Part shown: one piece after another, positions 54,338 through 63,019 of the stretch | Layout: every line of letters begins with the position of its first letter | How positions within the stretch are numbered: position 1 is the first letter of the stretch | Program-made: the position numbers and the translations under genes | Source of the DNA: Dimorphilus gyrociliatus | Lineage: Eukaryota > Annelida > Polychaeta > Dinophilidae | NCBI GenBank assembly: GCA_904063045.1 | Contig: CAJFCJ010000063.1 | Coordinates: 1 to 63,019 of the forward strand | Reading direction: 5' to 3' | Length of the DNA: 63,019 nucleotides | Notes under the pieces: generated by a model | The model's database searches: none | Seen by the model: the letters and a program-made list of their open reading frames with translations, nothing else | Told to the model about the DNA's origin: nothing

Positions 54338-55540
54338 TCAAAATTGGAAATCTTTTCTGCCTTTTACCAAAGAAGTACACTTAAAATGTGCGATTTTCTC
54401 TTCTTTGAGATTAAATATTGCCATTCTTCCTTTAGAAATTTCAGTTTCATTAGGTTCATCAGGTCCAACATGTATTAGTCTGTTAAAGCTGCCTTTTTCA
54501 TTATTTCCTGCATTTCCATTTCTTTGTTGTTGAAATCTATTTTGAGAAAAAGGTTTAAATGTATGTTCATTTTGATTTGAGTTACTCTGATTGTTGTCAA
54601 ATCTCCTTTTGTACTGTTTGAATTCATTTTCGCTTTCTTTTCTTGCATTATCAAAAAATATTTCTGCTCTTTTTGCCAATTTAATATACTGATTAACTGA
54701 GTTAATCTTTCCATCTTTTTCCACATGATTAACAATTTTTCCTTTAAGACCATTCCTGAATACAGTTAACAGTTGAAGTTCTCTAACTCTTTCAGTAACA
54801 CAAGCCATTTCAGTAGTATTGAATGGTAGGAATTTTTCCACAAGTTCTTTACTTCTTCTAACAAAACTTTGGACAGTTTCATCATTGAACTGTCTCAATC
54901 TATCAATTTCTTTTTTGTAAGCCATAGGATCTGGATTAAATTCTTCATCCAATGCATCCCAAATTTCATTTTCATTTGCCATGGAGGGTAAACTTTCAAT
55001 AACATCTCTGGCTCTTCCAGTAGTGTATTTTCTCAGCATTCGAACTCTTTTCTCTTCTGTATCCCAAAGGTTTAATTCACAAGCTGTTTGAAAGTTCCTC
55101 TTAAAGGCCCAAGTATCTTTGCTACCAGAATAGGGTCTCAGCAAAGTAGTATTAGGTTTCTCATTAGCATCAATTAGAAGACTTGCAATTGTCTTTTCCA
55201 AAGCATTATCTTGAATGCCATCATAACTGAATTTTGGTTGAGTAGGATCAGGATTAACCATACCTTCAGGAATTGTAGCTGCCCCAGTCATCAAATGGTA
55301 CTTTAAAAAGCTATTACCATCAACTTTGGCTCCACTACTTTTAATTCTCAACATTAATTCATTAATTTTTGAAAGATACTCATCTACTTCCTTGGCTCTG
55401 GCTTTGTCATTCTCATAAACCAAAATAACATTCATTGAAGTAGCATTGTGGGCTGTCGACTGCGCCATATTTGTACTTTGTTGTATTGTAATTGTAGGAA
55501 TTTCTGGTTCGTCACAACTGTAATCGTCCTTTCCAATCAT
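54338..55540 (-). CDS. Element 2 gag-like protein
   Basis: 400 codons ending in TGA at 54340-54338. The frame opens at 55540 inside the LTR (MIGKDDYSCDEPEIP) and passes through the primer site; the first ATG after the LTR is at 55468 (MAQSTAHN), so the true start is uncertain. Middle part: LRPYSGSKDTWAFKRNFQTA, LWDTEEKRVRMLRKYTTGRA, IWDALDEEFNPDPMAYK, a capsid-like region parallel to element 1 gag (LKLYDGSKECSKFKEDFNQA). The C-terminus is basic and Asn/Gln-rich, with no CCHC knuckle, then a short tail (GRKDFQF) that aligns to the end of element 1 ORF1. It assembles particles and binds RNA. Confidence 0.85.
   Translation of the reverse strand: MIGKDDYSCDEPEIPTITIQQSTNMAQSTAHNATSMNVILVYENDKARAKEVDEYLSKINELMLRIKSSGAKVDGNSFLKYHLMTGAATIPEGMVNPDPTQPKFSYDGIQDNALEKTIASLLIDANEKPNTTLLRPYSGSKDTWAFKRNFQTACELNLWDTEEKRVRMLRKYTTGRARDVIESLPSMANENEIWDALDEEFNPDPMAYKKEIDRLRQFNDETVQSFVRRSKELVEKFLPFNTTEMACVTERVRELQLLTVFRNGLKGKIVNHVEKDGKINSVNQYIKLAKRAEIFFDNARKESENEFKQYKRRFDNNQSNSNQNEHTFKPFSQNRFQQQRNGNAGNNEKGSFNRLIHVGPDEPNETEISKGRMAIFNLKEEKIAHFKCTSLVKGRKDFQF
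55455..55467 (-). promoter_or_regulatory. Primer-binding site of element 2
   Basis: In element direction TGGCGCAGTCGAC, four bases after the LTR, identical to that of element 1. Confidence 0.8.
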
Positions 55541-56406
55541 TTACCAACTTGCCAAAGTACTGGTCCAAATAGAACCTTTAAAGTTTGTCCACAAATAGTC
55601 TAACAAAGGCAATTTCGGTAGAAATTGATTAACAAAACACCAGTATTTCGTCCAAAGAATATGTATTGAGTAAAATGAGCTTCTAGTTCTAAACAAGCTA
55701 GTTTAAACAACTAGCTGACGGTTAGAAAACTGAACTATCAACTGTTAATTTCGTAGGGTTTATATACTCTTTTAAGGGTTGATAGTTCACAAATTTCAAT
55801 GTTCACAAAAACAAAAGTAACATTTGAAGACAAAGAAAAGTTCTAAATATGGTCATGTTTTTATTGTTTTCCTCTTCTAAATAATAGTTGAATTTCGAAG
55901 GTTGGAGAGTTGCATAAGATGTAACAATTTTAGTAGGACAAGTCCAACAATCAAGAAAACATGTAGATTGTATATTTGACCGTTTTTATATTCTACCTTA
56001 ATAATGATATTCAATTGATTGAGTTAGTAAATTTAGCATCAGCATATAAGGAGGAAGTATATCTGATTAATGCATGTTAAAAAGAACAGTATTGTGTATA
56101 CAATACTGTTGAATAGTGAATATAATCTAACCTTAGAATTTAAGCATAATTGATAATTAATTGAACTAGTTTTAGTTCGAAATCATAAATTTATGGATTA
56201 ATAAATTGTAATATTAATGCTAGGTTGCAAATAGCAAATATTCTTTATATAATTCAATAGGTTTTATTACTGCATAATGTGTATGCACTGCCCTATGCGA
56301 AACTAGGTCACTACTGCTTATCTTTATCAGTGCTATCTGCATAGTACAATACTGGTTCAATACTACTTCTCTATTGTAGAATATAGCTGACGAATGTATG
56401 TGTACA
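55472..56406 (-). repeat. 5' LTR of element 2
   Basis: 935 bases. TATATAAA is the complement of 55759-55766. Its outer end (TGTACA at 56401-56406) interrupts an exon of the lectin-type gene exactly between codons. Confidence 0.93.
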
Positions 56407-58974
56407 GTTATCAATTAATTTTAGAGGAGAATTATCTTTATCCCAAGAGGAATTTAAATTTGAAATTGCTTCAATAAGTGGAATTTCTGATAATTGATAA
56501 TTTTGATGTTCTTTCAATAACTCACCATAAATATACAGTTCATACATTTCCAAAATATCTGAACTAGTTTTTTGTATATACAAGAAACGACCAACATTTG
56601 GGGGAAAACAATTCCATATTAGTGTACTACCAATTCGTGATGTTAAACTGTCAAGGTCATTTGATAAGCAAGATGAATTATGTACTGTTCCAGAATTAAC
56701 GAAATTGATTCTTTTAACCAAAATGTTAAATATCAAATTTGTATATCTGAAAACTATATTTAAAAAAAAATTATTAGAAAAACTGTAAATATTTGAAATT
56801 CCTACAAAGTACAACTGCAAGAAAAATATGTATTTTACATACCATTATTTGAATGTCTCATTTTTAATCCAATGTGAAATATTCTATACAGGTTAAGAAG
56901 GTCTACATAAAACCATTTAAATATTTCAACTTTAGTAATACTGCAATGGCCTCTGCTAGATCCATCAGTAGCAAATGCTGCATAAAATGGATATTCAGGA
57001 TGATTAGTGTTTGGATAGTTGGAAGATTGCCAACAAGGTTTCCCTCTTGCAATATTTATAAATTCTAATATATAAAATAAAATAGTTAGATTTTGCTATA
57101 ATTTTTGAATTGTTTACTAAAAATATTTCATTACCAGGTTTGTCAATGTAAAGGCCTACAATTTCAATTCTTTTCAATTTCATTACAGTTTGAGTACTAC
57201 TGTTGGCTTTTAGCAGAACAAATTGTCCTATAACAGGCCTATTGCATACAATTGAAGTAGTTGCATTATTTAATTCTTGAAGAATTTGTGAACATTTTTC
57301 ATTGGCTGTTAAAGTTTTATTCAGTAAGAAATGTTTATTGAGTATAAACACTTCTAATTGTTTTGTAAAGATTTTAATGACAAATATTTCATATATTAGA
57401 AATTTTCCATGCAAATCAATTGAGAAATAATGATCTCTGTTTTGTCTAGAAATATAATATTTTGAAAGATGTGCCTCTTCTAGTGGATACTCTCCATAAC
57501 TTTTGGCATCTTTTACAGACAGAACAAATACATCGGCATGCAACGCTAAATTATCTATTTATTGATTGGTGTTAATATTGTTAAAAATTCAAAAATGACT
57601 AAATATAAATTGTTCTTACTTGTATAAATTTCAATTTCACATATTACCACTTCCGGTTCTGTATCTATAAATGAAATGTTGACATATTGACCGGGTATCA
57701 TCGAATTTTGACACGTAAATCTATTTATCTCTTTTGTTGTATTTAAAAAGATATTTGTAATGCAAGAATTGTTTGTAAAGAGAATATTTTTGAATTTTTG
57801 AACAGATATTTCAAGAATTCCAATTTCTAATCTCCTATTTGGTAAATAGATATCTATATCTCTTATAGTATAGTCTGTAATTAGGTCAATAAATAGCCAA
57901 ATTGAAAGAGAATTAATATCTATAGCATTCATTTTGAATAGTTTTGAACAACCGCCTAGCTGTTCATTTGAATTTTTAATACCATCTACTATATGATTTA
58001 TATGATAGATCTCTTCTGGATTTGAAATTTCGCTATTATGTTTTATTTCTTTCCTATAAGCAATATTGTATTTTCCACTAGATTGAATGCCGTGACAATA
58101 ATTATTTCGCAAGATTTCTTTAGAAGAATTTGAAATATTTAAAATTTCAAAATTTTTATTTACATTTCCATATTCTTCAATATCATTTTTTATTTCATCA
58201 GTTGAACTGACACCATTTAAATATTTCTCATACCATTTATTAAAATTTTTATCATACCAAAATCTTCCGGAAGAACAGTTTGAATATTTTCTCCAAAGAA
58301 TGGTTAGACAGTGCTCAACAGTCATCTCTTTAAACGAATCGTTATGACACAATTCATTTTCGAATAAATCTACAAAAAGAATATATGATATTTGTTTGAA
58401 TGTTCTCTTGTTTTTTTTAGAACAAAACATTATCTTACCTACAGGAATCATTGTTAAAAGTTCGTCAAAATAATTTCCCTTATATATTTGATAATTGCAT
58501 TTTGTTTTCATATGGCATCTAGACTGTTTGGTGGGAAATTGTAGTCCTATTGTCAAACTACCACAGCCCACTGTGTTTTGACACAGTTTGAAACAATCTG
58601 AAATTTGTGTTGAAAGAGGTTTACTGTCATCCATATCTTCATATTGTATATCATCTCCAAAACAATCAAATGTTGTAGATACATAATCAACACCTAGTGA
58701 AATTGAAGAAAAATGATAAAAGAGAGCTGTTTTTTATAAATATCTCTTACCTAAACTACAAATCTCTTTGTAATAAGAATAATCGCATTGACAAACTCCA
58801 TTAATACATTTTCCATTTGGATATAAACAATCTTTGTCGAATTTACAACAAACTGTTAATTTAAAATGCTAAAATATTATAATTAGAATAGTTTCAATAC
58901 TTTTTTTTACCTGTAAAATTTGAATGAAATGTTAGAATTGTTGTGAAAAAAAGATAGAAACTTTTGCTATTCAT
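56407..58974 (-). CDS. Secreted multi-domain fucolectin (FTP)-type lectin gene, truncated by element 2
   Basis: Exons, leftward: 58974-58911 (signal MNSKSFYLFFTTILTF), 58852-58751 (Cys-rich EB/EGF-like: DCLYPNGKCINGVCQCDY), 58693-58439 (PAN-like: DCFKLCQNTVGCGSLTI), 58369-57620, 57545-57135, 57064-56843 and 56746-56407. Three galactose-binding FTP-type units can be traced by their ends (FTCQNSMIPGQYVNISF..VVICEIEIY; IVCNRPVIGQFVLL; WNCFPPNVGRFLYIQ) and by NIARGKPCWQSSNYP, ATDGSS, VDLLNLYRI. A fourth unit starts (AISNLNSSWDKDN) and is cut by the LTR after LKLIDN. The phase into the last exon needs one extra base at its start (AG|G). It is extracellular and probably fucose/glycan binding with Ca2+. 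Related in style to the 34752 gene. Confidence 0.78.
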
Positions 58975-59179
58975 TTAATTTTTGAACAGTGTCTTCAACA
59001 TTACAGATTGCCAAATGCAATGTTTTATGAAATGTTCAACAATGAATAATTCAAAAAAGGTGTTAACTTTTCAAATAATTTCTGTCTTTTGTTTAGATCA
59101 ATTCATACTTCAATAATGAAATATGCTCTACATTGCCTTTTAATATATTCATATCCATTATTTTTTATTCAACCAGGTA

Positions 59180-60846
59180 TAAAGTGGACGACAGGTATGT
59201 TGGAACACCTCAAATTTTTATAGGCCAAATATTAAAAATCTTTTTTGTGATGAAAGAGATTATTTTTTTTATTTTTTTAGTGTTTAATAATAGGTTCAAC
59301 TTGCAATTTTATATAAATTTCTGTAAAACAAACAGCAGTTGGGTACATTTTTACATATTTTTTTTTTATAGAAATTACCATAGTTTTCTGATTTTTTTTT
59401 CTTATTTGGCAGTGGGACATGTTTATTGGAACAATGTTCAATAGTTAAATTTTTGGTCTACTTTTGTATGTGCCCACCCTCTCTTTCTATACATTTGCTT
59501 ATTCTACTGCCCATTCCCCCATATAAGCCTGGCAACAAGAGTGGATTTCTGTTGATAACCTCATAGGAGCATTTCATAATCTTTTCCCACAGTTCATCCT
59601 CTGTCTCGAACTGTGGACTATCATAGACCATTGTCTTGGTCAGATGCCACATGTTCTCTATTGGACTTAGATCAGGGCTCCTTGCTGGCCAATCTATGGG
59701 CTTGATATTATTGCTTTTAAAGGCCCTTTTTGTTTTTCTTGCAGTGTGACAGCCAGCATTGTCTTGCTGGAAGATGTACTGCCTGCCCATTTTTGCCTCA
59801 ATTTCTTCTATGACAGGCAGAACATCTTCTACAATGAAGGAGCTATAGTTTTCAGCATTCAGCTTGCTCCTTATCCTCCAGACTTCAAATATGCCATCAG
59901 AGATTATCAACCCCCACACCAATACTCCACCTCTCCCCATATTTTTTGTGACCCTGAAGTCCTTTTCGCTGTTACTGGTCCAAGTCCTAAAATTGTTAGG
60001 TCCACTTAGCGAAAACCTAGCCTCATCAGTAAAAATAACCCTAGACCAGTCTAGATTTTCGCTAATAACTTTGAGGCAGTATGCTTTTCTGTGTTTACAG
60101 TCTTTGGAGGTGAGATCAGTTCTTTGTCTGACTCTTTTATATTTGAAATTTTGTCTTTTCAGCTCCCTCTGTATTGTTCTTATGCTTACATCTACTTCTA
60201 ATTCTTTTCATATCTTTGCTGCTGTCACTCTTTGCTTGTTATCTTTAAATTTCTTTAAAATTCTTTTCATCCTCACAATCTCTCTGTCGGAAAGCTTCTT
60301 TGGACCTCCCCTATTTTCTTGTTCTGGCTTCTTATACTTTAGTATGTACCTAATTGATGATGGTGCCATTCCTAAAACTCTTGCTGTTGCCCTTAATTTG
60401 CCTATTTCACTATATTTCTTGATTACCAAATCCCTTATATCTTGACTCCAAACCATAATTAATAAAATACAATATAAATTATGTGCAGTAATTTTTAATA
60501 TTCAATAACTAATTAACTTAACTTAAAACAGGAAAAAAGTTGAAAAATTTTTTGTTTGAGAAATCTATTTTAATATCAAACCAGATGTCAACTCAATGTT
60601 CCAATAAACATATTGAGCTGCCAAATAAAGAAAAAACTTATGAAAATTATTAAAAATTTTTGCTAATAATCTTCACAAAATATTATCATTTTCTTAAATT
60701 TTTTTCAATATTATGTCAATTTAACTCTTTTTCAATATAAATTCAGACAAAAAATACTAATTTGCAGAGGACAAACAATTTTAACATTAATTAAAAATTG
60801 GCCTATCAAAATTTATGGTGTCCATATATACATGTTGTCCACTTTA
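59180..60846 (-). mobile_element. Tc1/mariner element (DD34E) with IR/DR-like ends
   Basis: The outer ends TAAAGTGGAC(G/A)AC are inverted and flanked by TA at 59178-59179 and 60847-60848. A second, inner pair of inverted sequences (GGCAGTGGGACATGTTTATT at about 59409 and its complement at about 60600-60625) resembles the outer motif (AGTGG.AC..TGTT.TTGGAACA), the arrangement known as IR/DR in Tc1-like elements. It is 1,667 bases and encodes one transposase. Confidence 0.82.
59458..60456 (-). pseudogene. Tc1-like transposase, one in-frame TGA
   Basis: 332 codons in one frame with a single TGA at 60210-60208. N-terminal helix-turn-helix (RATARVLGMAPSSIRYILK), a basic GRPR-like GGPKKLSDRE, a second DNA-binding helix region (SIRTIQRELKRQ), catalytic D of FTDEARF, D of QQDNAGCH, and E of SPIENMW with 34 residues between D2 and E3. 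The length is usual for the family. It catalyses cut-and-paste at TA sites in the nucleus. Only the TGA makes this copy defective; it would be intact if the codon were Trp, Arg or Cys. Confidence 0.82.
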
Positions 60847-60848
60847 TA

Positions 60849-61158
60849 TTCAAATAGACAATTGATGATTCAAAATCTTATACAACTCATAAGTATGTAT
60901 TTAAAATTGTAGAGGGCGCTCGCAGTCTATTCATCAAAAGTGAGAATTGAGATTATAAAAACAAAAATGGCTAAATACCATTTCAATTATACATTTTTTG
61001 AATTAGAAGTTAAAAAATTCAACAAAATAGAGACAGCTGATACTCTACTAAAAGTGTTTTTTATGAAATAATCTACAATGGCATCCATCATTGAAACAGC
61101 TACATTTGAGGATTCAACACAATATTTTAACCTACTTCAGTTGGATGTAAAATTGTAA
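60849..61158. other. Intergenic, no supported gene
   Basis: Sequence between the Tc1 element and the 3' end of the Death-TIR-TIR gene. I see nothing in it. Confidence 0.4.
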
Positions 61159-63019
61159 TTACAATAGAGAACATGTGGACAATTTTTTCGAATTTGAATT
61201 GTTCTGAGATCTGTCTTGTTCATGTTTCTGCTTCTCTCTATTAAAATATTCTCTTTCTTTTTCATGTCTTTCTTTTTCCAACTCAAATCACCGTCTTTCA
61301 GCTTCAATTCTCTTCCTTTCTTCTTCGATTTCTTTTAATTCTCATTCTTTATGTCTCTTTTCATTAGACAACTCTTTCTCTGTTCTATCATTATCTTCTT
61401 GTGGAAGAATACACTGGTTTTTAACTGCCTTATTTAAATTTTTACTTTCACTTTCAATACTATCATTTTCGAAATTTATGACATTCCTATCTGATAGAAC
61501 TTTTACATCATCATTCAGGTTAGAATCGAATGGAATACTTTCGGAATCCTGCTTAGAAGCTAGCAAATATTTGCAACCAGGCACATTCATATCAATTTTC
61601 GAAATTAATTGATTAAATTCATCGCCTTCCCATAGTTTATTATCTTTCCTCCTGTGAAAACCTATGTATAACAGTTGTGCAAATACCATTGACATTGGTC
61701 CCTCTGGAGGCCATTTCATATCATCTAATAATAATGGTATAATTGGTTTATTTAATGCTCCCGATAATGAAACTTCTCTTCGACAATTAGCACTTAAAGC
61801 ATGTTTTGGTGTGACACAGGAAATAACAACTCTACAACCTCTGATTCCTTTATCAATTTTATCAAATAGTGAATCTCCACCACCCATTTGCATTATGTCC
61901 AGCCAACAATGATATCCCAATCCACTCAACTTCTTGTATAGGCATCTGATTTGAGGTTGTTTATCCCATTGATAAGAGATGAAAACATTGGGACTTCTCA
62001 CTTCTTCGTCCTCACTTTTAGCATTCAATGTTTTGGATTCTACAGCCTTTTGCTCTCTCTTTGGTATTATTATTTCTTCTTCAGGTGGATTCATCCATCC
62101 TGCATATGGAGAATCTTTAGCTGTCAATTTCATATCAGGAACAACATAGTATCGAATTTGCATCAGTAGTTCTTGAAATTTAGGAGGCATCCAAAACACT
62201 TTATCACCTTTTTGCATGCCTCCATTTTTGAAGAATTGAATGTATAGATATTCAGACATAATTGGACCCATCAGACCAGCAGGCGGCCATTGTAGTTTTT
62301 CCATAAGTAAAGGAATCATTGGTTTACCAAGATTAGTTGTTAAATTTACTTCTCTGCAACAATTTGCTGATTTTGAGTATTTCTCACTTACACAGCTAAT
62401 GATTACTTTAGCTGATCTTACGCCATCATTAATTTTTGAATATAGTTTATCACCTCCACCCATTTGACCAATGTCCATCCAGCCTTTAAAGCCGGCCATC
62501 TCTAGGTGTTTCTTTAACATTTTAACTTCTTGTTGATGTCCCTATTGATAGCTGAGAAATATTTCAGGTTTTTTGAATTCTTCTTCTTCATCTTTAACAA
62601 CATTTTTTACAGAAGCTAAAGCGTTTTCTACAATTTCTGCTGCATTGAGTCTGTTCATTTCTTTTAAATTATTTAAAATGGCAAAAGTAGCTTCTCTTGT
62701 TTTGTGTGTAGCGAACCATTCGTCCAACATCGATAGACAAGGATCTGGTTGAGTAGCCCAATGTCGAATATCATCATTAGAATAGTTCAATTTCATAGAG
62801 AGAAGTCTCCAATCATTATCAGATTGATCATTCATTAATTCTGAAACATGACGAGACCATGCTGGAGCGTGTGATAGAGTCATATGATTTAATAGTTCAA
62901 CTCTTTCGTCAAGTCCTTTGATTGTATATTCAATTTGATCAATGCGTTTCTTTGTTTCCTTTACATCTTGTTTTACATCAGCAACATCTTTCTTTGTTTC
63001 TTTATCATCGGTATCGAGG
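61159..63019 (-). CDS. Coiled coil-Death-TIR-TIR protein, with three in-frame stops, runs off the right edge
   Basis: One leftward frame without any length break. Coiled coil (ETKKDVADVKQDVKETKK, from the window edge), Death domain (DNDWRLLSMKLNYSNDDIRH..DPCLSMLDEWF), TIR 1 (EIFLSYQ..GWMDIGQMGGGDKLYSKI; SANCCREVNL; WPPAGLMGP) and TIR 2 (NVFISYQWDKQPQIRCLYKK; CWLDIMQMGGGDSLFDKI; SANCRREVSL; WPPEGPM), then an acidic linker. Stops: TAG at 62544-62542 where TIR 2 has Trp, TGA at 61344-61342, and TGA at 61290-61288. After the last two, the frame continues as a charged coiled coil (KEIEEERKRIEAE; KERHEKEREYF) to TAA at 61161-61159, ending CSLL, a CaaX-like tail. It is an innate-immune type adaptor; the Glu in REV matches the position of the NAD-cleaving Glu in some TIRs (inference). 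It could be a pseudogene, or the stops could be errors. Confidence 0.75.

Larger units (their letters stand above)
44982..56406 (-). mobile_element. Element 2: Ty3/gypsy-type LTR retrotransposon with env, carrying a nested MULE
   Basis: 11,425 bases including a 1,816-base MULE. Two 935-base LTRs differ at only about two sites that I could find (45095/55585 C/T and 45494/55984 A/G), so the copy is very young. Order in element direction: LTR, primer site, gag, in-frame TGA, retropepsin, acidic repeats, RT, RNase H, integrase, MULE insertion, env, purine tract, LTR. The outer flanks (CCAT at 44978-44981, GTTA at 56407-56410) do not match, so there is no target duplication. It joins a GPCR gene on one side and a cut lectin-type gene on the other. 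Confidence 0.93.

Noticed and set aside
56371-56406. Last residues of the lectin frame (CTHTFVSYILQ)
   Set aside because: They are LTR sequence read through from the cut exon, not part of the gene.
44031-58974. One gene encoding lectin units fused to the GPCR, split by element 2
   Set aside because: The codon phase would allow it, but the lectin unit is cut mid-domain with no continuation, and the flanks lack a target duplication; two genes brought together is simpler.
35312-61344. Reassignment of TGA to a sense codon in this nuclear genome
   Set aside because: TGA ends element 1 ORF2 and the ITIH-like exon at sensible places, Trp is written TGG throughout, and animals are not known to do this.
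1-63019. CRISPR arrays, bacterial operons, rRNA or tRNA genes
   Set aside because: The direct repeats are transposon ends or protein repeats, all host genes are intron-bearing animal types, and no convincing tRNA cloverleaf or rRNA segment was seen by eye.

Overview
The window is nuclear DNA of a small-intron invertebrate animal. It is AT-rich, and its genes are split by introns of about 40-77 bases with GT..AG ends. Its protein families are metazoan: sacsin-like ATPase, ITIH C-terminal domain, fucolectin-type lectin domains, PAN-like domains, rhodopsin-like GPCR and Death-TIR-TIR. TTAGGG-type interstitial repeats also occur. I cannot name the phylum from sequence alone.

Layout. A very large sacsin-like gene runs leftward from 20046 through the left edge. 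A 9.3-kb Ty3/gypsy-type, env-bearing LTR retrotransposon (element 1, 1670-10983, rightward) sits inside one of its exons, flanked by the 4-base duplication GTAG. From 20 to 42.5 kb there are few complete genes among repeats: an ITIH-like terminal exon, two unrecognised secreted-protein genes (26.0 and 36.7 kb), a PAN/lectin-type secreted gene (34.75 kb), a small proline-rich membrane protein (38.8 kb), and relics of MULE transposons, FLYWCH and LRR exons, env and LTRs. A well-preserved six-exon SAM methyltransferase gene lies at 42.6-43.8 kb. It converges on a seven-transmembrane receptor (44.0-45.0 kb) whose first codon touches the second LTR retrotransposon (element 2, 44982-56406, leftward). 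Element 2 has two 935-base LTRs that are nearly identical, and a 1.8-kb MULE (48384-50199, 9-base target duplication) is nested exactly at its pol/env junction. On its other side element 2 cuts a fucolectin-domain gene (58974-56407). A Tc1 element with IR/DR-like ends and a DD34E transposase follows (59180-60846). The window ends in a coiled coil-Death-TIR-TIR gene with three in-frame stops.

Main points. (1) The two related retrotransposons carry a retropepsin-plus-acidic-repeat module in different positions: after integrase and before env in element 1, between gag and RT in element 2. The acidic repeats look like arrays of SUMO-interacting motifs. (2) Element 2 has no target duplication and joins two unrelated genes, which suggests ectopic recombination or an assembly join. 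Its LTR supplies an in-frame start to the receptor. (3) The MULEs have ends built from tandem 14- or 16-base motifs. (4) Many coding breaks are single-base deletions in short homopolymer runs, and the left LTR of element 1 shows the same pattern against its right copy. Some 'pseudogene' signs may therefore be consensus errors.
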